Position numbers and translations under genes: made by a program
Source of the DNA: Moniliella sp. 'wahieum'
Lineage: Eukaryota > Basidiomycota > Moniliellomycetes > Moniliellales > Moniliellaceae
DNA: 64,000 nt
Direction of reading: 5' to 3'
NCBI GenBank assembly: GCA_003971905.1
Contig: RSEE01000107.1
Span: forward strand, 149,436-213,435
In this document: one piece after another, positions 44,732-57,424 of the stretch
How the letters are laid out: the number at the start of each line of letters is the position of its first letter
Position numbering within the stretch: position 1 is the stretch's first letter
Notes under the pieces: generated by a model
What the model saw: the letters and a program-made list of their open reading frames with translations, nothing else
Told to the model about the DNA's origin: nothing
Databases searched by the model: none

Positions 44732-45954
44732 ATGCCCCTCAACAACAACTCTATCCCCGTCCCGGTTGCGGACGGCAACAAGTCGCTTGTCCTCGCCAAG
44801 GTCGACACCATCTACTATGAGCAGCGCCCCGTCAAGCCCCCGGCCCCAACGAGGTCCAGGTCAACATCCGCCAGACTGGTGCGTCTTGCCCTTGCCCTCT
44901 GCCCCTCTTCGCTTCAGCACTGACCTTCGGCTCCTACCCAGGCATTTGCGGTAGCGATGTGCACTACTGGAAGCACGGCTCCATCGGCGAGTTTGTTCTC
45001 ACCGCGCCCATGGTCCTGGGCCACGAGTCGGCAGGCATTGTGACGTCGGTGGGCGCCAACGTGGACAACCTCAAGGTCGGAGACCGCGTAGCGCTGGAGC
45101 CTGGTGTTCCGTGCTTCAAGTGCGAAAACTGCTTGGGCGGACAGTACAACCAGTGCCCCAAGATGATCTTTGCTGCTACGCCGCCGTACGATGGTACGCT
45201 GGCCACGTACTACAACCTCCACTCGTCTTTTGCCCACAAGGTGCCGGACCACATGTCGCTCGAGGAGGCGTCCCTGATGGAGCCCCTGTCTGTGGCTGTG
45301 TACGCAACAGTCAACCGAGGTAAGGTGGCCCCACTGCAAAACGTGCTGGTTATTGGGGCTGGCCCGATCGGCTTGGGGTGTGGCGTGGCCCGCGGTTGGG
45401 GTGCGGCGGCCGTGACGGTGGTGGACCTGATTGACGACAAACTTACATTTGCCAAGGAGTTTGCCGCCACGCACACCTACAAGTCCTCCCGCCCGCTCGA
45501 GGGCGAGACACCTGCGCAGGCAGCCTTGCGCAACGCCAAGGCTGCTGTGAAGGTGTCGGGCGAGGAGGTGGTTGCGAATGGCGGGTTTGATTTGGTATTG
45601 GAGTGCACGGGTGCTCCCCTGTGTGGCGATGGGGATCAATGCCACCCGGCCAAAGGGCCGGTATGTCCAGGTAGGCATGGGCGTGGACAATGTGACGGTG
45701 CCGCTGGCCTATGTCAATGTGCGGGAGGTGGGTGGAGATTACGGGTTCGTTCCGATACGGGGCGGGGACGTACCGTACGGCCATTGACTTGGTCGCTTCG
45801 GGGAAGCTGCCGATCTCTAAGATTGTCACCCACCGCTTTACATTCGATGAGGCCATCAAGGCCTTCGAGACGACGGCCGCGGGTAAAGGTCCAGATGGCC
45901 GCGTCGGTCAAGGTGCAGATCAGCCAAGGCCCTGCTGATCCCAAGTTCGCTTAA
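44732..45954 (+). CDS. XYL2: Xylitol/sorbitol dehydrogenase, zinc-dependent MDR family
   Basis: NAD-dependent oxidation of xylitol to xylulose (or sorbitol to fructose) in pentose catabolism. It starts MPLNNNSIPVPVADGNKSLV. A 63-nt intron (44879-44941, GTGCGT to CCCAG) lies in the Gly codon of [20 protein letters not shown]. Catalytic zinc ligands are in CGSD and LGHES; the structural zinc cysteines are in PCFKCENCLGGQYNQC. The Rossmann motif is VLVIGAGPIGLGCGVA. Then come GFDLVLECTGAP, and in other frames GINATRPKGRYVQVGMGVDN, LVASGKLPISKIVTHRFTFD and the tail KVQISQGPADPKFA. Frame changes are needed near 44845, 45620, 45730 and 45900. About 385 residues, normal for the family. Choosing xylitol over sorbitol as main substrate is inference. 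Confidence 0.92.
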
Positions 45955-46424
45955 CCGCCAACTCACTTCTCTTTCCTTTCTGTCTGGTGGCTTTGTGTAC
46001 CCTTAAATTGTCACCCCCTTCATGTGCTTGCTAGTGCAAGCCCCTCATACCATGTTCCCCGCTGGCGAGGCTCGAGGGTCAGATGAAGCCCTACGTTGCA
46101 GTTTTTGCGAGCGAAACCCGTACCAGCCGAAACTGATCAGGGATGTCCTAGTCGTGTACACGTCAATGCGGAATAGTTTCCACGCTCGGATTTCGCATGA
46201 GATGTGAGAGCGCATCAGCCTTTTTGACAGCCAAGCGGGCATGGTCAAAGTGGATCGCTCAGGGACGATTTTGAATCCACTCAGTCAGTACTCACCTTGG
46301 TTGCTTGGTCCTGGCGTCGACAGCAGTGGGAGCTACTAAACCCTAGCCTTTAGGTACGCGGGACTCACTGCAAGATTGGTAATTGGTAATTGGTTATGCG
46401 AGAATGAGAGGGATGATGTGGCCC
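45955..46424. other. Convergent gap between XYL2 and TRM2
   Basis: 3' flanks. It contains ATTGGTA x2.7 (46375-46394). No gene is seen. Confidence 0.6.
46375..46394. repeat. (ATTGGTA)2.7 heptamer array
   Basis: Two perfect units plus ATTGGT; the unit is not a 6-bp palindrome type. Confidence 0.85.
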
Positions 46425-48232
46425 TTAAGCTCGTTGTAGTATGCAAATGCTCTCGGCATGGCTGTATTAGACTGGTTAGTCGAATTCATCGATTGTGGAA
46501 GAGGAGGGACGTACCGGGTCTGCGGGAACAAGTCAGCTGCACGCAGGGAAAAGAAGGTGTAGCTGGGTCGTGGCTGAGGAGGTAGCCAACGTCCCGAGCT
46601 TGGGCATGAATGCTGGACGACACATAGATGACCAGTCTGGGGCGTAGCTTGAGCAGCCCTTCGAGGAAATCGTCATCGCACCCACGCCATGGGGGGGTAA
46701 TCACTACCGTCGTCGAGTCGGGCTTAAAACTGTCGATGCGGGGCGAATAGAAAATCTCCTGAGCCGGGCCCACGTGGAAACTCACTTCGCCCAAGTCGTT
46801 AGCCATTGCGCTATGCACTGCGCATTTGACGGCTCTGGGCGAAAATTCTACCCCCACCACTTGCTTGAACATGGAGGCTAACGACAATGCAAACAGTCCC
46901 GAGCCACAGTAAGCGTCAATCAGGTACTGTGGCTGGGCTCGCTGGTCCGCAGGAAGAGTGGAACGCCAACGCACAATCTCGTGGCGTAGGTACTCGACAA
47001 AGGGGAGCAACATGGAACGATTGGCCGGGAAAGAGTCATAGGCTGGGCCATGGACCCAGATGCTTCCGACTTTCTCGTACGTGATATCATTCTTCAAGTC
47101 GGTCAGCACTTGGGACCCAATCGGTTCTTCTTGCGAAAGCGATTTGAATCTTGGGGGGTCAACGAATCGCGAAGTATTAACGGCTTTCCGGTGAGACGGA
47201 GATGGACAGTTTGCCGAGCCTCTTCGCGTACGATTGCCAAACGGTTGTTGATCGCGTCAGTGGCAACAGGACAAGCATCGATATCCAATAGTTGGCCGTC
47301 ATCCCCATTGAATCCAATGGGGCAGGGGTCAGGATCGGGTGGGGGGATCACAGGTTTCGATAGGTCCAAAGGTGTGGGTCAACTTGGCATGGAGTTTTTC
47401 CTCTTTCTGCCACTCCGCACCACGGCAGGAACGACAAAGTGAACCTCCAGTTTGGTGCGATAGCCATATTGCTTTGGAGAAGGTAGCGTTTCGGCCGCGG
47501 GCGGGACAAGCGCAGGGTTCAACCCACTATAATTAGCGAATGCCGTGTCGACAGCATGGCGTTTCAGTTCGAGTTGTTGTGGATAGGACAGCATCTGGTA
47601 CTGACATCCACCGCAGGAGTGAAAGACCTCACAAGGAGGTGTCTGGGTCCGCATCTTGGATGGTACCAAGATTTGCTCGATGATAGCCACAGAGTGCATC
47701 TCCAAATTAAAGGCGACCCGCACCATACCTCGTCCTCGGGCAACGATTTAGGAACTAGGATGGCCCAATCATCATGCCCCGGATCGCGCGCCAAGCCCAT
47801 GCCGATGGTGGTGATTCTTTCGACTTTTACCCGAAGGATACTTCCGATGGGGTACACAAACTCAGTAGTTGTGCCCTTGGCCTTGCGTCGTTCCACCGCC
47901 TCTGGCCCCAAAAACTGATGCACCTCCAATACGCTTGGGTCCACACCAAAGGCCTTGGCCCTCTTAACCGAGGCCTGTAATGCGGGTCGGCTACTAGGTT
48001 CCGGAGGAGTCAAAGGGGGCAAAGGGATGTCTTTGCGAGGAGTACCTGTGGGAACACCCACAAGTTGCATGGCGTCCAGACGATGCCCAGAGAAGGGCGA
48101 GTGGGTTTGGCGGCCCGGTTGGCGCCGGAGCACACGGGAGGCTAATTTGCTCTTATCGGGGAGCGGATGCGCTGAAGAAAGGGATGAGGAGGAAGAGGAG
48201 GAGGAGGGAAGGAGGAAGATGATGACGAGCAT
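46425..48232 (-). CDS. TRM2: tRNA (uracil-5-)-methyltransferase TRM2
   Basis: SAM-dependent enzyme that makes ribothymidine at position 54 of tRNA. The start MLVIIFLLPSSSSSSSSLSS is the best visible ATG but is uncertain. A TRAM-like region (FVYPIGSILRVKVERITTIG, MGLARDPGHDDWAILVPKSL) precedes CEVFHSCGGCQYQMLSYPQQ, the Cys-rich RumA-like segment. The catalytic domain has QYLIDAYCGSGLFALSLASM (SAM motif), VVGVEFSPRAVKCAVHSAMA, and TTVVITPPWRGCDDDFLEGL, where the Cys is the expected nucleophile. The last exon follows a 53-nt intron (46514-46462, GTACGT donor, GACTAACC branch, ATACAG acceptor): DLFPQTR-HAESICILQRA, stop at 46425. Frame changes lie near 46560, 47410, 47100-47160 and 47730. About 580 residues, fitting Trm2. 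Confidence 0.9.
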
Positions 48233-48909
48233 AATGCGCGGGCTTGACCCACCATGGGACTGGAAGGGCAGCCAATGCGCGACCGCTCGTCATTCCCAAA
48301 GATGTTGGCGTGGAGAACAGCGAAGAGGCTCCACTCCACTCCAGACAGGAAAAGGGTCTAACTCCGCCCCTGAGCGGAATCACTATTTATCCCACGTTGG
48401 TCGTGGAGGAGGCTCAGCCTGAGCCTCAGCCAGAGAGCATTAGCGTATTTTTTGGTGCACGTTTTTTGTAACACCCATGTGGATCCGCTAACAACCTACT
48501 TGGCGGCGTTCACGGGGGGGGGTTGGCGGAACCGCACGCGATGACGTCTCAGTCTGTGGCGAAAGTGGTATGAGTAGTAGGGCCGCCGAACCAGGGGAGC
48601 TAGGTTTCTTTCTCGGCATCTGGTTCATCCACCTGCAACGAAGCTGGCGGGGCGTTGGTGTCATCACGGACTACCATTGGGCACATCGACGTCGTAAGGG
48701 ATAACTTCATTGCCTTGTGGCTTCCAATCCTGAAAAGGGTTACACCCAGTCATACACTCTTCCCTCCATGTACACGGGGTGGATAAGGATAGCTGCAGTG
48801 AGATTACCCGTCTATTCGCTCAGCTTCCGATGCTGCCCACTTTAGACCATTTTAAACACCTGGTAGAAGGGCAGGAACAATTCATTCACTCATTGCCGGC
48901 TTACGGTTG
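48233..48909. other. Intergenic between TRM2 and the alpha/beta hydrolase
   Basis: It carries a perfect odd palindrome at 48411-48425 (GGCTCAG-C-CTGAGCC). No gene is supported. Confidence 0.55.
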
Positions 48910-50492
48910 TCACTGGGACGGAGGAAGAGGCGGGAAACCGGCGGCCGACTGGGTGCGTTGAATCGCATCACGAATCGCTTCATTGACCGAGGCGGCGGCT
49001 TGGATACCCAATGCATGGCCTCCATTCTCAACCCAAACAGGGGTGGCATGGCGCATGACCGAAAGGAGGTGGCGAGAGTTGTTTGCGTTGACCATATGGT
49101 CCCAAGTCCCGCTGATGACCGTTAGCCGCGAAACGCCGCCGGACGACAACGACTCGTCAATAGCTTGAAGGACCGAGGTCTTGACCTGGTGAGTCTGCGT
49201 CGATGAGATTGCCGCAATAGCCGCTACAGCATCAGGGCTTGGCTGAAGCCGAGCCATCACGGCGGCCCGCCAGAGCGACACAGCATTCCAGTATGTCCAA
49301 TTGGAAGTACTCTCCTCTCCTTCGGGGCCGTGCCAAAGATCTTCCTCTCTCACACCCTTTTGACGGAGCACCTTATTGTTTGCGATTAGTGTTTCAGAGG
49401 GAGTACGGTTTAACCACTCGGGCGGGTACAGCACCTTGTTTGCGCGCTCTACCCGACTCATGGGCGTGTCACGTCCCAAAATTGACTGGACGATCGAAAT
49501 GGCCACCATCGCAACCCCCTTAAGAGGAGGCAATCCGGTAGTAAGCTTCTTCACTGCATGGCTGGGATCCACAACAGCAGGCAAAAGTTCAACTGCTTGC
49601 ACATCTGCCGCATATAGCGCGTGGCCCGAAGTCGTAGAGATCAGGCATGCGGACGCTGCGACTGTTGATTCTCCCTGTACCAGGGTAATCCGGAGCAGTT
49701 CCAAGAGGATCATGCCCCCCATGGAGACTCCGGCGAAATGGACCTTTTGGGAGGCGGGGGAAAAGCTGAAAGATTCGCTGGCAGGGGCAGGAGGGAGCCA
49801 GCCAACCTCCTTCGAAGAAAGTAGCAGCAGCACGTCTTGCGCCATGAGGGTCGTCCTAGACCATGTCAGTCTGATGCAAAGTAAAAAGGAATATGGAGAA
49901 AACATACGTATACCGCCCTCCTGGAGCCTCGGAATTGCCCCAGCCACGGTTGTCAAAGACGAGGACCGAGTACGTTTCTGGATAGCGCATGAAAAACTCG
50001 ACTGAGGATGTCTGTCAGATACGATGCATGAGGTCTCAAGGGGAAAGATAACGCACTCTGAGGAAGCCATGCCACATGGCTTATATTCATTCCCATAATA
50101 AGGCAGATGTGCACGGGTCCATGGCCATGAATCTCATAGTAAAAGCCCACCGTCTCGCCCGTATTGATCTGTTTCGCCCCCCACAAAAAGGAGGACCAAG
50201 GCGTGATGTAAAGCGGGATGCGTGCAACCCCACGGGCGGTCCGGGTTGCCGGATTCAACAGCGAAGGAAGCACGGTCCACTCGCCTTTGCCACCGGCAGG
50301 CGTGGGGGGCAGCTCCTGGGCCCCCTCAGGGCGAGGCAGGGGCAGACCCATGACCGGAGCCGTGAATGACGATTGGCGCAGGACAGGCTGGCTGTCCCAC
50401 ATGTCACGGAGGATATCGTCGTAGCTGGCGCCTAGGTAGGCTGCGCCAGGCGGCGTCGGCCCGTTGAGCACGTCCGTCGTCCAGTCGGCCAT
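48910..50492 (-). CDS. Alpha/beta-hydrolase fold protein
   Basis: Serine hydrolase of unknown substrate. Three exons join perfectly: 50492-50057, 50001-49908 and 49855-48910, together 1476 nt (491 residues plus stop), with no frame break. Introns are 55 nt (GTGCGT, CTGAC branch, CTCAG) and 52 nt (GTATGT, CTGAC, TCTAG). It starts MADWTTDVLNGPTPPGAAYL. Hallmarks are YYEIHGHGPVHICLIMGMN (oxyanion-strand region), SVLVFDNRGWGNSEAP, HFAGVSMGGMILLELL (nucleophile Ser in GxSxG), SRLTVISGTWDHMVNANNSR (acid Asp) and WVENGGHALGIQAAA (catalytic His). The pattern fits the small-molecule hydrolases of the MhpC/PldB type. No signal peptide is obvious. One of only two fully intact multi-exon genes here. Confidence 0.88.
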
Positions 50493-51400
50493 AGTGAGGA
50501 GGATGGGTGGTGGTACGAAACGGCGTTGTGTGAAAGCGCCAGGACTCCGAAACGCTGAAGATTGAATGATCGATGGTCAATGGTCGGGGGTCGGTGATAT
50601 CTTCCGGTGCCATTGTGACATGTGATAGCTGGCTGCAGCTGCGCTTTGATACTGAACCAACTGCTACGATCTTGTCTCTCGTCGGCGTTCCCCGTTCTCC
50701 GCCCTCAGGCATGCTCGGCATTCCCTGGCTTTCCCCGCTCTCTCAACATGGTTGAGATGGTGGAGATATCGGAGCTGCGAGGGTGGCCACACTGCATAAC
50801 GTCCAACAGACTCAACGTTGAGTTCAACGTCTTCCCACATGGGAACCGATGTGCAAGGGTACACCTACGGTGGAAGCTGTTGGGTGTTGGGCGATGCCCC
50901 AATCACGCCATCCTGCGTGATAGTCATCACCCCTCTTATCCGCCCGGAAGCTTCCTCAGCTCCGCGATACTCTCGTCTATATAAGGCCCTACCCTTCTCA
51001 TAGCCTCCTGTACCTCTCCTCAGAACCACATCCTCCATTCCACTCCTCCTTCAGCATTGGGCAGTATAATTACCGCACGTCTTCTGGGTCGCGCTGCTTG
51101 CATGTCCGCGCTGGCTGCCATGCAGCAGCGCTCAGGCCGAGCCCGATACTCCTACTCCATATTATACCACCTGCAGAGCTGCGGACTCGGGAGTTGCGCG
51201 CTACTGTACTAGTAGCAGCACTCCCGAGTCCGCTCTGCAAAACTAAGCTAACCGTAACCGTTTGTTCTCCGCGCTGGAAACTATCCATATGCTGGGCTAC
51301 ACAGCGCAAGTACAAGAAACGTGCATTGAGGTGGGAATGGGTGAGGATGCCATCAAGACCAGACGTGTGTATCCCTCTAGTCAGGCGTCCGGCACAAGTT
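50493..51400. other. Intergenic with orphan TATA and long hairpin
   Basis: The sequence TCTATATAAGG sits at 50975-50985 with no recognised gene downstream; a strong inverted repeat at 51172-51239 lies about 190 bp further on. A short frame (MSALAAMQQRSGRARYSYSI, from 51102) exists in between but has no support of its own. Confidence 0.5.
51172..51239. other. Long inverted repeat / hairpin
   Basis: The left arm (51172-51193, TGCAGAGC-TGC-GGACTCGGGAG) pairs with the right arm (51221-51239) over 19 bp with a 3-nt bulge. An inner stem GCTACT (51200-51205) / AGTAGC (51211-51216) extends the structure. It lies downstream of a TATA-like element at 50975. Confidence 0.8.
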
Positions 51401-52696
<1,296 letters not shown>

Positions 52697-52950
52697 AACG
52701 TACAATGGGGACAGGGGTGGTAAGGGCGGTGGGCGGGGTAGGAAGGGCGGAGGACGGCCAGAGTCAATCGAAATGGGCGTCATTTTTTTCGCCCAACGGG
52801 ACTCTAATAGCGTAGCAGCGTAGTTTATTAGTTACCTCAGCTGCTGCCTCCTCGTGGCCATTCCGCCCGCACGGCTTCCGCCCCTGCGCCGCACCAGGCC
52901 AACGGCAGCAGCACAGCGGACAGGCCGCCTGGCTTCGCTTGGGCGCACCA
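52697..52950. promoter_or_regulatory. Bidirectional promoter between MAP2 and the UBX gene
   Basis: Only 254 bp separate the start codons of two divergent genes. The MAP2 side is purine/pyrimidine biased. No TATA-like sequence is evident. Confidence 0.6.
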
Positions 52951-54282
52951 ATGGCCGAGTGGGACGCTGCCCCAGCCGAGCCCGGTAGCCGCCACACCTA
53001 CCCTCCCGCCACCCCCGCCCGTCCGCGCCCAAGGCCCCCTCGGCTGGAGCGCATAATCATGGCTGCCGTGCGCCTCCTGGGCCTGCTAGCCTGGATTGTG
53101 CCCCTCAACCTCCTCCCCCGTCTCTCGTTCCTCCTCCCCGGCACATTACAGGATGTTGCCACGCCGGACGATGCTGCCTCGGAGTACCGCCATCACCTCG
53201 AACAGTTCTGCCGCGCTTACAACCCCTCCGACCACATTGACTCCCAGCCCTCGTCGTCGGCGTCTCTGGAAGAAGAGGGGCTCCTCCGGGCCCCGCGTCT
53301 TGCTCCGAGGAACGTACGACGAGGCCATTAGTCGCGCCAAGCACGATGCCAAGATCCTTATGGTTGTGCTTGAGTCTGAAGTGCATCAACACACACCCCG
53401 CTTCCGCACTGAGACGCTTCTGAACCCCCACCTAGACAGGCTGCTGGCTCAAGACGACATCTTGCTATGGGCCGCGGATGTAGGCGGACGTGATGGAGCC
53501 CAAGGTACGTGTGATCAGCCGCGAAGATAAATGCTCTGACATGCATATTTTTCTAGTCTCTCAACTTCTTCAGGCTACAATGTACCCTTTTGTCGCCTTC
53601 ATTTCCACCCAACCCAAGCCCAGTCCCACCTCGGGTGTACGAACGCACGGCTGTCCTCTCGGCACGAAGGGCTGGCCGGGGTGGGGCTTGCAACCCTTTC
53701 GGAGCATATCCGCACCGTCCTTGTTCCCAGGGTCGGGGGCTATTTATCTCGCCTTCAACGAGAGCAAGCCTGCGCCAAAATCGGCGCTTCCCTCCTCGCG
53801 GACAGCCTTCTGAGCGAGCACCCCAGTATGACTCTAGCAAGAAGGCGTACCTTGCCTGGCGGCGCTGGGCGCTATCCCAGAAGGACGATGCAAGGCTACC
53901 CAAAGAGGTCGATCGAAGCGATGCTGATACGATCACATTTGTGGTGCGCTACGCCTCGGGACACAGTAGCGTGATCTACCTCCCACAATCTGCCCCAGTC
54001 GAAGCACTATTTGCTGCTGTTGAACTGGACGCTCTGCCAACTTTTGCTGTGGGCGAGCCTGTGGAAGTTGGAGAAGAGAACCCCCCCTGGCCGAAGTACA
54101 ACTTTCTGTTCACTTTAACCAGTAGTCATCCCTCCCGCACCTTTACTCCTGACGAGGAGACGCTAAGCCAGCTTATCGGTACATCGGGCCTGTTAGTACA
54201 GGACGATGATGCGTCCAGTCACAATCGCGCCACCTTACTGGTGGAAGGCGCTCCGGGTTGGCACGTCGCATCGTACCCATGA
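52951..54282 (+). CDS. UAS/UBX-domain protein (FAF2/Ubx-type), membrane hairpin
   Basis: Probable adaptor that recruits Cdc48/p97 at the ER or lipid droplets. It starts MAEWDAAPAEPGSRHT. A hydrophobic hairpin MAAVRLLGLLAWIVPLNLLP-RLSFLLPG lies at about residues 37-66. The UAS (thioredoxin-like) domain follows: GTYDEAISRAKHDAKILMVV, TLLNPHLDRLLAQDDILLWA. The intron at 53505-53556 (GTACGTG to TTCTAG, CTGAC branch) precedes SLNFF and, after a frame break, TMYPFVAFISTQPKPSPTSG. The C-terminal stretch AYLAWRRWALSQKDDARLPK, DTITFVVRYASGHSSVIYL, NFLFTLTSSHPSRTFTPDEE, LSQLIGTSGLLVQD is UBX-like. Stop at 54282. Frame changes lie near 53290, 53570 and 53810. The order matches FAF2, but the UBX domain is diverged. 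Confidence 0.77.
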
Positions 54283-54445
54283 CAATCGCATTAGTAGTTA
54301 CATGTTACCCATGATTCTGAACGATATGAGTGCTGCTGAAAGGGGGAATTACAATCAATGCAAAGCGGACAATTATCAGGACGGGTTCATTTGGCGATCC
54401 CAGAGCCGTAATCGAGATAGAGATGATGACGGGTACGCAAAAATG
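54283..54445. other. Short gap, UBX gene to tRNA
   Basis: Nothing else is seen. Confidence 0.6.
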
Positions 54446-54530
54446 TGCCTCTTGGCCGAATCGAACGACCGATCTTCTCATGTCCCAGTATTTCTACTAG
54501 TGAGATGCTTTACCACTGAGCCAAAGAGGC
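54446..54530 (-). tRNA. tRNA-Thr (anticodon AGT) with a short intron
   Basis: On the minus strand the acceptor stem GCCTCTT pairs with AAGAGGC, with an A discriminator at 54446. The D arm GCTCAGTGGTAAAGC (three to four pairs), anticodon stem TCTCA/TGAGA, and T arm GGTCG-TTCGATT-CGGCC all form. The loop starts CT-AGT-A, then holds extra bases (GAAATACTGGGAC) in the canonical position after base 37, so the gene contains an intron of about 13 nt. The anticodon AGT would be read as IGU for threonine. A- and B-box sequences are intact. Confidence 0.9.
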
Positions 54531-54754
54531 TTGATGCTTGGTGCCATTCATGATGAAAATGCATAACACCTTACATAAACTTTCAAACCCCCCAGTGAGG
54601 CTGCATTTGCGCTGCGGCAGTGCCAAATATTTATTGCGCCATCGTAACCCTATCCTAGCTTTTGCGACGACCGCTCCTGGCCCCCTTCTCCCGACAGCCG
54701 AGTCGTGGGAAGATAGCCTTGCCTCCCTGTCGTTGCCTCCCAACAGTCGTCAAT

Positions 54755-55350
54755 ATGTCCCTTGTGCCTATGGATGCGTCCCAGAGCTTTGCGCACATTC
54801 TGCGCTTGCTCAACACCAACGTGGACGGCAGGGTCAAGATCATGTACGCTCTGACCCAAATTAAGGGTGTGGGTCGTCGCTTTGCCAACATGGTATGCAA
54901 GAAGGCCGACATTGATCTCAACAAGCGGTATGTGGTTACACCTTCTGCCCCTACTCATTCCCCTGGACGTAGCAGGCGATGTATTTTTCCGCCTCCTCCG
55001 TTCCCGCCTCCCGAGTCCCTACCTCAGTTGTTGTGAACATGGGCCTTTTGACTCTCAGTGCTGGTGAGCTCAATTCCGACGAGCTGGAGCGTGTGGTCAA
55101 CATCCTCCAGAACCCGCAGGAGTTCAAGATTCCTGACTGGTTCCTCAACCGGCAACGGGACGTAACGACGGGCAAGTCGTCTCAGCTTGTGTCGAACAAC
55201 ATTGACTCGGCGCTGCGCGAGGACATTGAGCGTCTGAAGAAGATTCGTGCTCACCGTGGTATTCGCCACTACCTCCAGCTCCGTGTGCGCGGGCAACACA
55301 CCAAGACGACCGGTCGTCGTGGTCGCGCCATTGCTGGCAAGAAAAAGTAA
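54755..55350 (+). CDS. RPS18: 40S ribosomal protein S18 (uS13)
   Basis: Small-subunit protein at the head, near the intersubunit bridge. The start [20 protein letters not shown] uses ATG 54755. Exon 1 ends LNKR; the intron at 54928-55058 (GTATGT donor, TTGAC branch, TCTCAG acceptor) joins to [20 protein letters not shown]. Exons of 173 and 292 nt give 154 residues plus stop, the exact family size, with no frame break. Signature segments are [59 protein letters not shown], and [19 protein letters not shown]. The intact frame of such a constrained gene is a useful control for the breaks in its neighbours. Confidence 0.98.
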
Positions 55351-57424
55351 CTTTCCTTACTTTCTTACGCTTCAACGGGCTTCTGCTGTATTATTCGCAT
55401 TTCCCTCGTCGAGTCACGGCTTGGTTTGGCCCTCCTATCTCGCCCACGCTGCTACGCCCATCTCCGATACTCCCGACCTCTGTACCCTCACACTGCAAAA
55501 TGGCACATACCTCGAGAGCCCTGAGCCTGTGTCCCCTATAGATGGCTGAGCCTCAGCCCTGACCATTGTTTTATGGCTACGGCACTCTTGGGTCATCGGT
55601 CATCCTGCATTGGGCTGAGTTCATCGAGTTCATCTCAAATCAGTGCTCATACCGCACCATTGGAAGGGGACGTAATCTTCCCTTGCGTTGCACCCCCACC
55701 GGCCTTTTTTCGCCACCAACATCAAAGTCTCTACTTTTTGCAAATGGGATACTGTAACGGATTTGTATACTGTCGAAGTAATAGCGACGAAGAAACTAAA
55801 ATAGTTGATGCTACGTTACAACGATTATCCTTCTGGCGGTAGACTCTAAAGTCGATACCCAGCTCCATCCTAGCTGCATCAACTGCATCAACGTCATCAA
55901 AGTCAGTGTAGATGAGTCGCACACAGGGAAGATCGAGATCTTGTGTCGCGCGTCAGCGCGTCAGCATCGACCGTCATCGAAATGGTACTGTCACGCTGAG
56001 TCTCAGCGCTGGCGCAGGGACGCATCCACCACGCCAACTCTTTTATATACACGAGTTGAAAATGTGCCGAAATAGCCCCCCTTCCCCTCTTTTATCGATT
56101 ATCGGATTATCGCTCTGCCACCATCGGCGGCATAACCAAACGGCCCACATACACCTCTGTTGGAGGAACCTCCGATAACTATCTCCAACAATCCATATTC
56201 GATACCCTGGTACAACCGGCGACATTCTCTAACTATGGTACACGTGTGCAGTGGCGAACCACCTGATCCGGGGGTTTCGCTCCCAGCGCTATACCCTCGC
56301 ATTGGCTCCGAAAATGGGTGGGGGTTAAAAACATGTATAGCGCCGTACCCAAGAGGGTAGGCCGCACCCATTCGCAGACGACCTCAGTCAGTTGGATCTC
56401 TCACGCAACGGTCCATTGGTCACTCGAAATACCCGTACGGTAGGCGACCGTTCACCGTGAACGTTAAACGTTGAACTTCGAGCTTCAACGTTGAACGAGA
56501 GGAACACAAATGATAAATGCACAGGCCGGGGCAGCTGGGCAAGCTGGGGCCTCAGCCTGAGGCAGCAGAGGGGCTGTGGAGTCGAGAAGGGTCTCCGCGG
56601 TGACGGGCGCAACGACTTACTCTAAGGAGAGTCCCCCTGAGCTGGGGTCGTGCTGATAAAGTGCCGATAATGTGTTCTTTTCAGCCGATTTGCCGACAGC
56701 TGCTCGCTCCCCTCTCAGTAGGCTTATCTGGGCTTAGCGTTACAGCGCTGACACACGCGCCCTGGGGATGATACTGGATAATACTCCGCAGTTACACCGC
56801 GAGAGCGAGAAGGAACCAAATCGTCTTTGTCGCACTGGATCGTTGTTTGTAACGCGGTGTAGGTCGGCGGTGCCGCTGGCGCTGTGGCGCTGATGCAGCG
56901 GATGGTACCCACAGAAGAGAGACTCAGTGGCCCACACAAAATCCTGCTGAAAAGGCTCAGCGCGCTCGGCCAAGGTCTATAGGGGGTCTCTCCCTGAGCG
57001 CCTGAGAGCCCTGAGGCCGGCGGTGACTAGTGACTAGTGACTTGGTTGCTATCCGCACTGTACAGGGGGCTACAACGGAAGGATGCATGTCCAACCGCCC
57101 TGATTCTGTAGCCGACGTAATTTCGTCGCTCTGTTGCAACAAAACCGATGCTGCTGTGTGGCTACCGAGACACGTGAGATACAGGGGAGGAGTCAAGCTA
57201 TCAAGGGCTACCATACCTGCTTCTTTGAATGACATGTGACACTGCCGCAGGACTAATCATACACTACATACGCCCAGTTTATGGGGGCTGGGGGCAATAT
57301 AACCCCCACGGCCTGTGGCGACACAATGGGGATGGAGGTACTTCCCGCCGAATTGAGCTGCACTATCCATCCGCACCCACCCACCCACCACTTGCTCTTT
57401 TTCACCATCAAATCACTGCAGCCT
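55351..57424. other. Intergenic between RPS18 and amino-acid permease
   Basis: No gene is supported. It contains odd palindromes at 55544-55558 (GGCTGAG-C-CTCAGCC) and 56549-56563 (GCCTCAG-C-CTGAGGC), a GTGACTA heptamer array (57023-57043) and a CAGTGGCGAACCACC sequence at 56249 that resembles terminal sequence of some DNA transposons. Confidence 0.5.
57023..57043. repeat. (GTGACTA)3 heptamer array
   Basis: Two perfect units plus GTGACTT. The core palindrome is ACTAGT plus G. Confidence 0.9.
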
